64,000 bases of DNA from Clostridiales bacterium oral taxon 876 str. F0540 (GTDB taxonomy: Bacteria > Bacillota > Clostridia > Clostridiales > Clostridiaceae). The stretch is taken from positions 245,189 through 309,188 of the forward strand of contig KE993501.1 of NCBI GenBank assembly GCA_000466585.1, read 5' to 3'. The notes under the pieces are model-generated. The model saw only the letters and a list, made by a program, of their open reading frames with translations, was not told where the DNA came from and searched no databases. The position numbers were made by a program, and so were the translations under genes. Below are positions 43,713 through 52,808 of the stretch, one piece after another (within the stretch, counting starts at the first letter, position 1; every line of letters begins with the position of its first letter).

Positions 43713-44039
43713 ATGATAAAATTTAAACCTAGTGAATTTCAGTATATTCAAAGTGAATTAAAAAAACTTTTATATGATAATGATGAAGGTTGCGTATTGA
43801 TGCGTAAAGGTCTGACTAAAGAAGATATAGTTGATATTCAGCATTTCATCAATACAGTAGATAAGGTTAATGTAAATGAAGATGAAAACAAAAAGTTTAT
43901 ACATGTGATAATCGAACATCTTGGAATGTGGTGTTTCGTAGACGCAGAGTATACATATAATGAACTTTTGCAACTTATAAAGGATAGGCAGTATTGTAAC
44001 CTATACAATAAACTTATACTCGATAAGGAAGAAGAGTAA
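43713..44039 (+). CDS. Prophage protein, unknown (108 aa)
   Basis: TGGAGG precedes the ATG. Acidic, with a motif-free helical and strand pattern (EFQYIQSELKKLLYDNDEG, then VIIEHLGMWCFVDAEYTY). A strong terminator follows. No family recognised. Confidence 0.6.
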   Translation: MIKFKPSEFQYIQSELKKLLYDNDEGCVLMRKGLTKEDIVDIQHFINTVDKVNVNEDENKKFIHVIIEHLGMWCFVDAEYTYNELLQLIKDRQYCNLYNKLILDKEEE

Positions 44040-44049
44040 GTCAAGTCAT

Positions 44050-44076
44050 GGCAAACGGATCTCCGTTTGCCTTTTT
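44050..44076 (+). terminator. Strong intrinsic terminator
   Basis: GGCAAACGGA / TCCGTTTGCC, 10-bp perfect stem with a two-base linker, and five T. Confidence 0.85.
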
Positions 44077-44105
44077 ATATTAATAAAAGAAAGGTGGTTT
44101 TATAA

Positions 44106-44363
44106 ATGGGGAAATTATTCAGTAAAAAACAGAAAAAGGAGATTTCTGAACAACTACAGGAAATATCTAATGATTGGAAAGACATTGCAAAGAAGTGGAA
44201 GGAAGTTAAATTGATTTCGCTTCAGATGAAGATAAGTAATTTATTATTTATTGCTAAGTTAGAAGAGGACAGGAAAAAACTGGATGATATTTTGGAAGAA
44301 TTGCATGAGTGTATTAGGAAATACAATGAGTTATTAGACGAAGTTTATGGACTAAGCAGCTAG
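44106..44363 (+). CDS. Coiled-coil prophage protein, unknown (85 aa)
   Basis: AAAGGTGG before the ATG. Almost entirely helical heptads (EISEQLQEISNDWKDIAKKW, EEDRKKLDDILEELHECI). A terminator overlaps the stop. Confidence 0.6.
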   Translation: MGKLFSKKQKKEISEQLQEISNDWKDIAKKWKEVKLISLQMKISNLLFIAKLEEDRKKLDDILEELHECIRKYNELLDEVYGLSS

Positions 44364-44382
44364 AGAAATTTAGCTGTTTTTT
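44356..44382 (+). terminator. Intrinsic terminator
   Basis: CAGCTA / TAGCTG stem, 8-base loop, six T. Confidence 0.65.
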
Positions 44383-44413
44383 ATTTAAAAAATATGAAAG
44401 GTGGAATTATATT

Positions 44414-45019
44414 ATGTGTAAAAAAAGAATTGATGGAGTTTATCTAATTAAAAACATTGTTACTGGGAAGGTCAGAATAGGTAGTGCCAAGAACGTACCT
44501 AAGAGATTTAGTAATTATAAGGCTAGATTAAGAAATGGTAATGGTAATAAGCTTATGCAGGAAGATTATAATTGGTACGGAGAGAAGAGCTTTGATTTTA
44601 TATTGCTAGAAGAGTGTAAAGTAAAGGATTTATATTTAAGAGAAAGATATTATTTAGAGTTATATAAAGATTGTGCTATGTATAATAAAAATGCAATTAA
44701 GAACTGTGAGAAGAAGATTAGACGTGGCAAGGAAGCAAAAAAATATAAGGAAAAGAGAAGTGCAGTCACATCTGGAGAAAATAATGGACATAACACCAAG
44801 TTATCAAAGGTGAAAGTGTTTGATATTTTAAATATGGATTCTAAAGGAATTGATAGAAAAAATATAGCAGAAAAGTATGAAATACGCACAAGTTATATAA
44901 GTAGAATTGGTAAAGATAGATGGGTTAAAGAGTTTAATGAATGGAAAGAAAATAATAAAGATGCATCTACAGTAATAGACACACCTTTAGTGAATACTTT
45001 GCAGAGTATTCAAATGTAA
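44414..45019 (+). CDS. GIY-YIG homing-type endonuclease
   Basis: The 201-residue protein has a GIY-YIG nuclease domain at about residues 7-95 (DGVYLIKNIVTGKVRIGSA, the Arg of PKRFSNYK, and the Glu of LYLRERYYLE). A DNA-binding tail contains an HTH-like part (SKVKVFDILNMDSKGIDRKN, then EIRTSYISRIGKDRW). This is the layout of free-standing phage homing endonucleases, which spread by cutting alleles that lack them. AAAGGTGG precedes the ATG. Terminators stand on both sides. Confidence 0.88.
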   Translation: MCKKRIDGVYLIKNIVTGKVRIGSAKNVPKRFSNYKARLRNGNGNKLMQEDYNWYGEKSFDFILLEECKVKDLYLRERYYLELYKDCAMYNKNAIKNCEKKIRRGKEAKKYKEKRSAVTSGENNGHNTKLSKVKVFDILNMDSKGIDRKNIAEKYEIRTSYISRIGKDRWVKEFNEWKENNKDASTVIDTPLVNTLQSIQM

Positions 45020-45064
45020 TATATACATAACACTATTTTAATACATATTAAAGGAATTATTCAA

Positions 45065-45092
45065 GGGTGTCGGCAAAAACGACATCCTTTAT
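45065..45092 (+). terminator. Intrinsic terminator
   Basis: GGGTGTCG / CGACATCC (8 bp with one G-U), 7-base loop, T-rich tail. Confidence 0.65.
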
Positions 45093-45110
45093 TTAATGGA
45101 GGTGTAAAAG

Positions 45111-45374
45111 TTGGACAAAGACGAAAACAAGATTTATACACAAAGTATAAGATGTGCGGCCTTTATAACATATAGCATAGGTGAATTTCCTACAATTAAG
45201 GCTTTTGATAAGGGTAATACTTTTGTATTTGATAAATCACTAAAAGCTTTGAAGGCTTTAAATACATATAAAAAATCTCAGTACAATAAGGATGTTTTAA
45301 TGGGTGATTTAAATGCCTATGATGATATATGCAAGCAGTTGAAGAGAATGTGTAAAGAGCATGTAGGGGCATAG
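45111..45374 (+). CDS. Small prophage protein, unknown (87 aa)
   Basis: TTG start with a strong TGGAGGTG. The strand-helix pattern (AFITYSIGEFPTIKAFD, then FVFDKSLKALKALNTYKKS) recalls small phage DUF5659-like proteins, but the match is not firm. Confidence 0.55.
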   Translation: MDKDENKIYTQSIRCAAFITYSIGEFPTIKAFDKGNTFVFDKSLKALKALNTYKKSQYNKDVLMGDLNAYDDICKQLKRMCKEHVGA

Positions 45375-45549
45375 TTTACAACATTTAAGGTTGATTTTTT
45401 ACGAGGGACTAATAAATGTGGTCTGCTCATAGACTTATGTTAGCGAACACGAAGCGAATAAGGTCGAAAGTTAGAAAATGATTTTTAGAGGAATTTACTA
45501 TTAGATAGAGAATTTTGTATATAAGAATTTATGAAAGGTGGTAAGAGGA

Positions 45550-45882
45550 ATGGATGAAATAATTCATATTTTAAGAGAGCAATGTTTTAATAGCAATTTA
45601 TCTGAGGTTGTGGGTGAAATTAATAGAATTTTAAGGGGAAGAAGACACGATAAAATCGATGTTGAAAGGTCATATATAAATTCTAATCACATTATTCCGC
45701 CTACTATTGATAATAATATTAGTCATATTGATGGAATGATAATATTGAGAACTGGTGAAAGTAAATATATCTATATTAATCAATATGAACTTAGAGAAGC
45801 TTTAGGTGAAAGCTATTTAGAATCATCTAAAGAAAAAATAAAAGATACAATATTAAAAATAATTGAGGATAAATGCAAATAG
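45550..45882 (+). CDS. Small prophage protein, unknown (110 aa)
   Basis: ATG at 45550 with AAAGGTGG nine bases before it. Starts as a helix (MDEIIHILREQCF) and continues as mixed alpha/beta. Followed by a terminator. The 175 bases before it hold no gene. Confidence 0.55.
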   Translation: MDEIIHILREQCFNSNLSEVVGEINRILRGRRHDKIDVERSYINSNHIIPPTIDNNISHIDGMIILRTGESKYIYINQYELREALGESYLESSKEKIKDTILKIIEDKCK

Positions 45883-45903
45883 ATATCCATAAAAACATTT
45901 ATG

Positions 45904-45930
45904 AGACCAGAGCTTAAAGCCTGGTCTTTT
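45904..45930 (+). terminator. Intrinsic terminator
   Basis: AGACCAG / CTGGTCT, 7-bp stem, 10-base loop, four T. Confidence 0.7.
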
Positions 45931-45962
45931 AGTATGCTTAAAAAAAGGAAGGGTGGAAATTA

Positions 45963-46127
45963 ATGAGGATTATAATTATTGATGTAGAAGATGATATTAG
46001 AATTAATAATAGAAGACCTAGGGTGAAGATTAGAAGACCGTTGCCAAAGGGCATTATGTTGGAGCCTTTAGTTGTTGAACCGATAAGGGTTAGACCCATT
46101 AATGCAGTAAGTAGAATCATTATATAA
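45963..46127 (+). CDS. Small basic prophage protein, unknown (54 aa)
   Basis: AGGGTGG precedes the ATG. A strand-like start (MRIIIIDVEDDI) then an Arg/Pro-rich part (NNRRPRVKIRRPLPKG). Possibly nucleic-acid-binding by charge; no family seen. Confidence 0.5.
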   Translation: MRIIIIDVEDDIRINNRRPRVKIRRPLPKGIMLEPLVVEPIRVRPINAVSRIII

Positions 46128-46186
46128 TTACTAAAGAGAAGGATTTTACCTTAATATGTCGAATATGGATATATTGAGGTGATATT

Positions 46187-46891
46187 ATGGGTTTATATAG
46201 AAGAATAAAATTAATAAGTATGGATTATATTTATAATTCCCACAGAAGTGAAAAAATAATAAAAAAGTATAATGAATTATATATCTGTAATTTTGATAAT
46301 AAAAATTATACGTATTATAAGGATAATCTTGAAGACTTGATTGGTGATATAAAGACTAAATATAATACCAAAATTAATCAAGATAAAAGCAAATTGATAA
46401 CAGAAAGAAATAAGATGCAACATTTATATGATAATACATATTTCTTTGATGGTAATAATTTGTTCGTTGGTGTTATATCTATAGTAGCCTCGTTTCTTAT
46501 TGGTAGATATGCTCAAAATGGAACTGAGACTCAAATTGGTGGCATTGTTTTATTTTTAGAAGCTATCCTAATAGGTTCAATTGTTATTATGGTTGTTACA
46601 AAAAGAGATATGGTTAGTTATACTGAAAAAAAAGCTTTTTATAATCTGTGTTTAAGAATATTAGATGATATTGAAAAGGAAATTGAACCTAAGAATCAGA
46701 TACGAAAAGAAAATGATGAAGTATCAGTTGGAATAGAAACAGAAAATCAACGTAAACTTGCAAAACCTAGTTCAGGCCAAACAAACGGTAATTGGAATGT
46801 GGAAATTAATATGCTCTCACTTTTGGATGCTGTAGGAGCTATATATAAGGTCAGTAAGATTGCAAAGAAGATGTTCAGAAAGAAGAAATAG
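46187..46891 (+). CDS. Two-helix membrane protein, unknown (234 aa)
   Basis: GAGGTGA precedes the ATG. A soluble helical N-terminal part leads to two membrane helices (NLFVGVISIVASFLIG and IVLFLEAILIGSIVIMVV, about residues 90-145), then a charged cytoplasmic tail ending in RKKK. Could act in exclusion or lysis control, but nothing shows this. Confidence 0.6.
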   Translation: MGLYRRIKLISMDYIYNSHRSEKIIKKYNELYICNFDNKNYTYYKDNLEDLIGDIKTKYNTKINQDKSKLITERNKMQHLYDNTYFFDGNNLFVGVISIVASFLIGRYAQNGTETQIGGIVLFLEAILIGSIVIMVVTKRDMVSYTEKKAFYNLCLRILDDIEKEIEPKNQIRKENDEVSVGIETENQRKLAKPSSGQTNGNWNVEINMLSLLDAVGAIYKVSKIAKKMFRKKK

Positions 46892-46911
46892 TATAAATAA
46901 TGGAGGATTTT

Positions 46912-47343
46912 ATGAAGAATTTCAGAAATGAAGCTTACGGAAGTTATGTTGATTACGACTACTTAATAAGTGAAAAGTTCCAAAAGGAATTAATCGAGGC
47001 TTTAGGGATAAAACAAGGTGATAAAGTTTATATTTCTAGGGATAAATCAAATGGACAGTATGTACTAAATTCTGAAATTCCATTTGACTATCTAATATCA
47101 TATAGTGGAGCAAAAGAACCACATACAAATAAATTTCATGCAACTACTATATATAATCCATGTGTAATTCAGATGATAAATAATATAGAAAAGTTTGGTG
47201 AAAATAATATATTTGTTACATTATATTTTCATGAGATTAATATTACTATTCCTGAAATAGATAGGGCAAAAGCTGATTTTAAAGATAAAATATATAGATA
47301 TTATGGCATTGAAATTAATAATGTTGGATATAGTTGGAATTAG
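46912..47343 (+). CDS. Prophage protein, unknown (143 aa)
   Basis: ATG at 46912 has GGAGG five bases upstream and is preferred over 46900. Mixed alpha/beta with many Tyr (GSYVDYDYLISEKFQKELIE). A terminator follows immediately. Confidence 0.55.
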   Translation: MKNFRNEAYGSYVDYDYLISEKFQKELIEALGIKQGDKVYISRDKSNGQYVLNSEIPFDYLISYSGAKEPHTNKFHATTIYNPCVIQMINNIEKFGENNIFVTLYFHEINITIPEIDRAKADFKDKIYRYYGIEINNVGYSWN

Positions 47344-47364
47344 CATCGTTGTGATGCTTTTTTT
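47343..47364 (+). terminator. Intrinsic terminator
   Basis: GCATC GTTGT GATGC and seven T. Confidence 0.8.
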
Positions 47365-47454
47365 ATTTGTATTAGATTGTTAGTGTATTAATAATATAAA
47401 CGTATAGTGTCAAGAAAAAATTCGTATTAAATTTTATGATATGGAGGTGTTAAA

Positions 47455-47862
47455 ATGCTAGATGAAGCCAAGATAAATTGTATCGAATATTTGGTTGCAG
47501 GTGTTGAAAAAACAGAGATTGCAAAGCTTATTGGTAAGAGTAGACAAGCAATATATGATTGGATAAACAAAGATGATGAATTTAAGGCTGAACTTGCCAA
47601 ACGCTTACGGGAGCGTAAAACTGAAGCAACAAGGAAGATTAATAATAAATTGCCTCAAGCCATCGATAAGATATGGTATCTGATTGAAAATGCACAGTCT
47701 GAAAAGGTTAAGAGCGATTTGCTGAAGTATTGGATAGATAGGGAGTTGGGAACACCTACAAGTAAAATTGCTGATGTTACAGAAGAAACTACAGAAGATA
47801 TTAGTAATGGAGACTTAGAGCAGGAGTTTAATAAGTTTAAAGTGCTTAAAAAAGCAGAGTAA
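47455..47862 (+). CDS. Terminase small subunit-like HTH protein
   Basis: The 135-residue protein has a helix-turn-helix near its start (CIEYLVAGVEKTEIAKLIGK then SRQAIYDWINKDDEFKAELA) and a helical oligomerisation region, as in phBC6A51-type small terminases that choose the packaging site. TGGAGGTG precedes the ATG. It is the first of the packaging genes, though a resolvase separates it from the large subunit. Confidence 0.8.
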   Translation: MLDEAKINCIEYLVAGVEKTEIAKLIGKSRQAIYDWINKDDEFKAELAKRLRERKTEATRKINNKLPQAIDKIWYLIENAQSEKVKSDLLKYWIDRELGTPTSKIADVTEETTEDISNGDLEQEFNKFKVLKKAE

Positions 47863-48058
47863 AATGTCATAACTGTTATAATGCCTATTATATACGGTGA
47901 TATTAGGTATAAAGTTTTTATTTTTTAGAACATATATTTGTAATCAAAAACATTTCTTTTAGTGTACATAAAAACGATACATAAATCATCATAAATTATA
48001 TCATATAAGCTATATAAATAACCCTAAAGTGTTCAATAAAATATTATATACCATTTCG
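47863..48058. other. Non-coding stretch between small terminase and promoter
   Basis: A+T-rich with no gene. With the promoter and leader after it the gap is 352 bases. It may contain the packaging recognition site, since it adjoins the small terminase gene (inference). Confidence 0.4.
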
Positions 48059-48087
48059 TTGACACTAAACTTATTATAACATATAAT
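48059..48087 (+). promoter_or_regulatory. Consensus sigma-A promoter before resolvase and terminase
   Basis: TTGACA (48059-48064), 17-bp spacer, TATAAT (48082-48087): a perfect match. About 110 bases of leader precede the resolvase ATG. Confidence 0.85.
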
Positions 48088-48214
48088 GATAGTAAGAGGT
48101 AAAAAATAACAGGGGTAGGCTTCTATTATAGAAAAATAGAAAATGCCGTTGTTAGACTATAAAAATTTTTTTTATATTTTTTAACCTCGAAGAACTATTA
48201 TGAGAGGTGTTATT

Positions 48215-48820
48215 ATGGGTATTATTTACGGTTATGCAAGATGCTCTACTGATGAATCTAAGCAGGATATTGAGTATCAGGTAAGAGAATTGAAGAAAAT
48301 GGGGGCAATTAAGGAAAATATATATTTAGAATATGAAAGTGGTACAAAAGTTGATAGGGTTGAATTTAGTAAAATGTTAAATGCTGTATCTAAAGGTGAT
48401 ATTATAGTAACAACCGAAGTAAGCAGATTGACTCGTTCTACCAAACAATTATGTGATGTAATAGAATTAGTGCAAAAGAAATGTTTAAAACTAATAATAG
48501 GTAAATCTATGACCATTGATTGCACTAATGGAGAACTAGACCCAATGACCAAAGCCTTTGTACAAATGAGTGGTGTATTTGCTGAACTTGAAAGAAATAT
48601 GATTAGTCAGCGTGTTAAATTAGGTATGGCAAATGCTGCTGCAAAGGGAAAGGTAATAGGGAGACCTTCTACAACAAAAGAAGATATACCAAATATATTT
48701 TATAAACATTATCCAAAATATAAAAATAAGCAAATAAATGCTAGTGAATTTAGTAGACTCTGTGATATGAGCAGAACTACATTATATAAATATTTGAAAA
48801 TTGTTGAAAGTACTGAGTAG
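48215..48820 (+). CDS. Small serine recombinase (resolvase/invertase)
   Basis: The catalytic domain opens with GYARCST (nucleophile Ser11), then VSRLTRSTKQL and the conserved end of the long helix AELERNMISQRVKLGMANA. GRPSTT starts a C-terminal HTH (ASEFSRLCDMSRTTLYKYLK). Length 201 residues places it with resolvases and invertases, not large integrases. ATG at 48215 has GAGAGGTG. It stands between the two terminase subunits with its own promoter and terminator, so it may resolve dimers or invert DNA near the packaging site. Confidence 0.92.
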   Translation: MGIIYGYARCSTDESKQDIEYQVRELKKMGAIKENIYLEYESGTKVDRVEFSKMLNAVSKGDIIVTTEVSRLTRSTKQLCDVIELVQKKCLKLIIGKSMTIDCTNGELDPMTKAFVQMSGVFAELERNMISQRVKLGMANAAAKGKVIGRPSTTKEDIPNIFYKHYPKYKNKQINASEFSRLCDMSRTTLYKYLKIVESTE

Positions 48821-48841
48821 GTGAATTTCCTACTCTTTTTT
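48815..48841 (+). terminator. Intrinsic terminator after the resolvase
   Basis: GAGTAGG / CCTACTC, 7-bp stem, 7-base loop, six T. It overlaps the stop codon. Confidence 0.85.
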
Positions 48842-48869
48842 ATTTTTACATAGAAATGGAGGTGAGAAC

Positions 48870-50570
48870 ATAGTCTACAATAATATAGAATTTAAAAATA
48901 ATGATGAATTTAATAGATACCTTCTATATAAATACCTAAATCAAGAATATATATTGCATGGAGCATCTGAAGAACAAGCAGACCAAGCAACGCAGGAATT
49001 AATGTTAAAAAATAAGGACAATTTATTTAATTACCATGGATTAGCCTATGCTTTAGGCTCAAGAAACCTAGAGTTCTTTTCATTGTATTTTCTTCAAAAC
49101 ATATTTATTGGAGAAGATAAAGCAGACATAGCAGAAATACATAGAGATATATGGGAAGAAATACAGGGAATGATTTTGGAAGATACTCACGATAAACAAG
49201 AATATGTTCTTCCAAGAGGTACGGGGAAATCAACCTTTGTTTCATTAGTAACTGCAATCTGGTGTAGTGTATATAAATATAAAAGATATACTGTCATTGC
49301 TTCGGCTATAGGAGATACTGCTTCTACATTTATAAGAAATATTAAATTAGCACTAGAGAATAACGATAGAATTGAAAAAGCTTTTGGCAAACTATACGAT
49401 ACTAAAAAATGCATTGTTAATAGTGAACAAATAGAACTTACTAACAGAACTATGATTCAATCAATTTCAGCTTCTTCTACACTTAGAGGTAAATCTTATG
49501 GTAATACAAGAATAGAGTTATTATTACTTGATGACTACCAAAAAGATGATGAGGTTGCTACAGCAGACCAACGTGAAAAGAAATGGAAAAGATTTTCTGA
49601 TGACGTTAAATTTGCGGTACAGAAGGGTAATTCTACTATTATTGCAGTAGGAACACTTCAAAATAATGAATGTTTTTATAGTAGACTTAAAAACTTGCCT
49701 ACTTGGAAACATAGACTTGAAAAAGGTGTATTAGTTGATAACGTGGATGAATTATTTAGTAGTGGTCTATGGTTAGAGTTTAAAAACATACTTTTTAATT
49801 CAAAAGATGAGTTTAGACTTGATAATGCTAAGGAATTTTACTTACAACATGAAAAAGAAATGCAATATCCTTTACTATGGCAAGAATACTGGAATTGCTT
49901 AGATATGGCTTTAAGTTATTATGAAAATCCAGCTTCATTTAAACAAGAAGTACAAGGAGATACTGCAGCAATAGGAGAAAAAAGATTCAAAACAATAGTT
50001 ACTGAAAGTGCTGAAACTATAGAAACACATGATTTTAAAGTAACTATGCTAACAATAGACCCTGCTAGTAGTACAGGAAAGAGTAATGACTATTCTGCTT
50101 TTATTGTAGGCTCTAAATCTGATAATAATATTAAATATTGCCGCAAAGGTGAAATACTAAAATTAAATTTTGATGACTATATAAATCATGCTATAGATTT
50201 GCTAAAGAAATATTCTGATATAACTCATATATACATAGAAAAAAATTTATACATGGGTGCAGATGTAATAAAACTTAAAGAACTTATTGCTAATGATGAT
50301 GAATTAAGAAATAGAAATTTTACATTTATTAATGAAATGCAGAAAAAGAATAAATTTGATAAGATTGACTCTATTGTAGGTGATATAAACTTCGGTAGAG
50401 TTATTTTTAATGAGGAAGATATTGAAGCGTTGGAACAATTGAAAGATTATCAAGGCGAAAAAAGTTTGCATGATGACTTTCCAGATTGTTTAGCTGAATG
50501 TGTAATAAGATTAGATACATTAGAAACAATAAGCACAATAACATTATTAGACCGCAAATTATTCTTTTAG
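48870..50570 (+). CDS. terL: Terminase large subunit
   Basis: The packaging ATPase-nuclease. Walker A is PRGTGKST at residues 115-122, Walker B ELLLLDD ends at 221-222, and the nuclease domain begins at LTIDPASSTGKSNDYSA. The family sequence extends upstream of the first ordinary start (TTG at 48954). The best ribosome site, GGAGGTG, lies seven bases before an ATA codon at 48870, which gives 566 residues. The start is therefore probably ATA, or the annotation must begin at the TTG (538 residues). It follows the resolvase terminator. Confidence 0.9.
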   Translation: MVYNNIEFKNNDEFNRYLLYKYLNQEYILHGASEEQADQATQELMLKNKDNLFNYHGLAYALGSRNLEFFSLYFLQNIFIGEDKADIAEIHRDIWEEIQGMILEDTHDKQEYVLPRGTGKSTFVSLVTAIWCSVYKYKRYTVIASAIGDTASTFIRNIKLALENNDRIEKAFGKLYDTKKCIVNSEQIELTNRTMIQSISASSTLRGKSYGNTRIELLLLDDYQKDDEVATADQREKKWKRFSDDVKFAVQKGNSTIIAVGTLQNNECFYSRLKNLPTWKHRLEKGVLVDNVDELFSSGLWLEFKNILFNSKDEFRLDNAKEFYLQHEKEMQYPLLWQEYWNCLDMALSYYENPASFKQEVQGDTAAIGEKRFKTIVTESAETIETHDFKVTMLTIDPASSTGKSNDYSAFIVGSKSDNNIKYCRKGEILKLNFDDYINHAIDLLKKYSDITHIYIEKNLYMGADVIKLKELIANDDELRNRNFTFINEMQKKNKFDKIDSIVGDINFGRVIFNEEDIEALEQLKDYQGEKSLHDDFPDCLAECVIRLDTLETISTITLLDRKLFF

Positions 50571-50585
50571 AAAGGATGTGATAAT

Positions 50586-51860
50586 TTGGATATAACAATA
50601 GATTTATTGCAAAAATGTTATAAAGAATACCAATTAAATAAGCCTACATATGATAAAATGTATGAATATTTTAAAGGGAATACAGATGCAATAGCAAATT
50701 ATAAAATGCAAACTGAACGTACTAATAATAAGATAAACACTAATTTTATAAAGAAGTTTATAAAGGAAGAAGTTAGTTATTCTGTAGGTAACGAAATAAC
50801 TTATATTAGTAGAAGTGGAAATAAAGATATAATAAATGACATTGAATATTATACAGAGCATTGGTCGGAAAACCATGATTCTAATTTAGCCAAAAATATG
50901 CTTTTATATAGTTTAGCGTATGAAGTATATTATGTTGATGATGAAGGTCAATTTAGTTCTAAAATAATAAGTCCTAGAGATGGGTATGCTGCTATAGATG
51001 ATTTTGGCAACATATCTTTTTTTATGCACGTTTTTAAGCTGAAGTTTGATGATACAACTTATATAGATTTATATACTGATAATGAAATAATACATTATAA
51101 TAGTGATTTTAAAGAGGTTAAGCCAAGGACACAACTTATATTTGGAGCAGTTCCAGTAGGATTGGCTCAGCTAAGTGAAGAAAAACAAGAGGATACAATT
51201 TACAAAGATATAAAAGGGCTTCAAGATGCTTATGAAACTAATTTATCTGATATAAGTAATGAAATATCTGATTTTAGAAATGCTTATATGGTTTTATCTG
51301 GTGTACAAATACCAGAAGAAGATATTCCTAAGATGAAGCAATTAGGAGTATTACAAATAAAGGGTAAAGATGGTAAAGCAGAATGGCTTATAAAAAATAT
51401 TAACGACCAATTCATTCAAAATACTCTTAGCACTTTAGAAGATAAAATGTATCAACTATCAAGCCACATTAACCATAATATTGATATGGTATCAAATTTA
51501 TCTGGAGTTGCTTTAAGAAGTAGATTAATTTCTCTTGAAGAGAAATGCAAACTTAATCAAAAGGCTTTAGCAGACTGCGTAAAAACTAGGCTTAAAATGT
51601 TATTTATATACCTTAAAGTACTTAAAAATAAGGATTATGATTACAAAGATATTAAGATAAAGTTTACTCCAAATATTCCTCAAGATGATTTGATGACAGC
51701 TCAAACAATAAGCCAACTTGGAGACAAATTAAGCACGGAAACTGGATTGTCTTTACTAAGCTTTATTGATAATCCTACGAATGAACTTGCTAAAATTAAG
51801 CAGGAGCAATCTGAACTATTACAAGGTCAATCCTTATTGGATGGTGCTGTAAATGGATAA
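50586..51860 (+). CDS. Portal protein (SPP1 gp6-like)
   Basis: The 424-residue protein forms the dodecameric ring through which DNA enters. The family features are an N-terminal YFKGNTDAIANYK-type segment, VSYSVGNEITYI, GAVPVGLA, and a helical region with NHNIDMVSNLSGVALRSRL. TTG start with AAAGGATGTGA. It lies 15 bases after the large terminase and overlaps the minor head gene by eight bases. Confidence 0.9.
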   Translation: MDITIDLLQKCYKEYQLNKPTYDKMYEYFKGNTDAIANYKMQTERTNNKINTNFIKKFIKEEVSYSVGNEITYISRSGNKDIINDIEYYTEHWSENHDSNLAKNMLLYSLAYEVYYVDDEGQFSSKIISPRDGYAAIDDFGNISFFMHVFKLKFDDTTYIDLYTDNEIIHYNSDFKEVKPRTQLIFGAVPVGLAQLSEEKQEDTIYKDIKGLQDAYETNLSDISNEISDFRNAYMVLSGVQIPEEDIPKMKQLGVLQIKGKDGKAEWLIKNINDQFIQNTLSTLEDKMYQLSSHINHNIDMVSNLSGVALRSRLISLEEKCKLNQKALADCVKTRLKMLFIYLKVLKNKDYDYKDIKIKFTPNIPQDDLMTAQTISQLGDKLSTETGLSLLSFIDNPTNELAKIKQEQSELLQGQSLLDGAVNG

Positions 51861-52728
51861 ACAATATGAAGAAATGAATCTGCAATTTACAGAAAAAGGA
51901 TTAAATAAAGCAGATGAAAGCACAAAGGAAGCGTATAAGTTTCAAGTAAAGCATAGGGATGAATTATTATTTAAGATAGCAAATGTTCTATTAATATATA
52001 CAATTTTAGATAGTAGTTTATCTCTTAGTAATACTGAAAAACTAAAACTTAGAGCAGATTTTGCTACAATAATATCTAATATAGCTGTTGATGAATACAA
52101 TCAGGAAAAATCTATTATTTCTGATATTTTGGAAGAAGTCACCAATGATAAATATTATAGTGATGCTTATACTTTAAGCATTGGTATGGACTTTAGCCTT
52201 AAAAAACTAACTGATAAACAAATAAAAGATATAGTTGATACCTCTATTGATGGAGAGCTGTGGTCTGATAGGCTTTGGAACAATAAAAAAGAACTAGAAA
52301 GTACCTTAAAGCTTGAAGTTGAGAAGTTTCTGCAAGGAAAAACTAATGTAAATCAAATTAATAAGGTTATAAAGGATAGATTTAGTCAAAACGCTTATAA
52401 CACTAGAAGATTAGTACAAACTGAAGCTGCTAGATGTCAGAATTCTTCAAACGAATTATTTGCTGAGGAACATGGGATTGAAAAGCAAATGTTTTGTGCT
52501 ACTCTAGATAATAAAACAAGTGAAATATGTAGAGGCTATGATGGGCAGGTATTTGATATAAATGATAATAATAAACCTGTTCCACCTTTACATCCTTTTT
52601 GTAGGTCATGCTTAATAAATGTACCTTTTAAAGAATGGCAGCCTATAAAAAGGAAAGATAACTCTACTAAAGAAATAATTAATTATAAAGATTATAACCA
52701 ATGGAAACAAGACAAAGGCATTGAATAA
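51853..52728 (+). CDS. Minor head / morphogenesis protein (SPP1 gp7-like)
   Basis: The 291-residue protein ends with the Mu F/SPP1 gp7 domain: NTRRLVQTEAARCQNSSNE, then CATLDNKTSEICRGYDGQVF and PPLHPFCRSCLINV, with the conserved cysteines and His. The N-terminal half is helical. It starts inside the portal gene. A terminator hairpin straddles the stop. Confidence 0.9.
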   Translation: MDKQYEEMNLQFTEKGLNKADESTKEAYKFQVKHRDELLFKIANVLLIYTILDSSLSLSNTEKLKLRADFATIISNIAVDEYNQEKSIISDILEEVTNDKYYSDAYTLSIGMDFSLKKLTDKQIKDIVDTSIDGELWSDRLWNNKKELESTLKLEVEKFLQGKTNVNQINKVIKDRFSQNAYNTRRLVQTEAARCQNSSNELFAEEHGIEKQMFCATLDNKTSEICRGYDGQVFDINDNNKPVPPLHPFCRSCLINVPFKEWQPIKRKDNSTKEIINYKDYNQWKQDKGIE

Positions 52729-52740
52729 ATGTCTTTTTAT
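52715..52740 (+). terminator. Terminator-like hairpin
   Basis: AAGGCATT / AATGTCTT (8 bp, one G-U), 5-base loop, T run. Confidence 0.6.
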
Positions 52741-52808
52741 TTTACACAAAAATTAGATGCGTTCTTAGTCTATTAAGGTTAAGAGGGCGAAAAGGAGAGT
52801 ATTAAATT

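Noticed and set aside
45375..45549. tRNA-like or structured RNA near a GTCTGCTCATAGAC hairpin
   Set aside because: Only a 4-bp stem and repeated GCGAA words. No acceptor or T arm could be folded.
48215..48820. Serine recombinase as the prophage integrase
   Set aside because: It is of small resolvase length, lacks the large C-terminal domains of phage integrases, and lies amid packaging genes far from the attachment junction.
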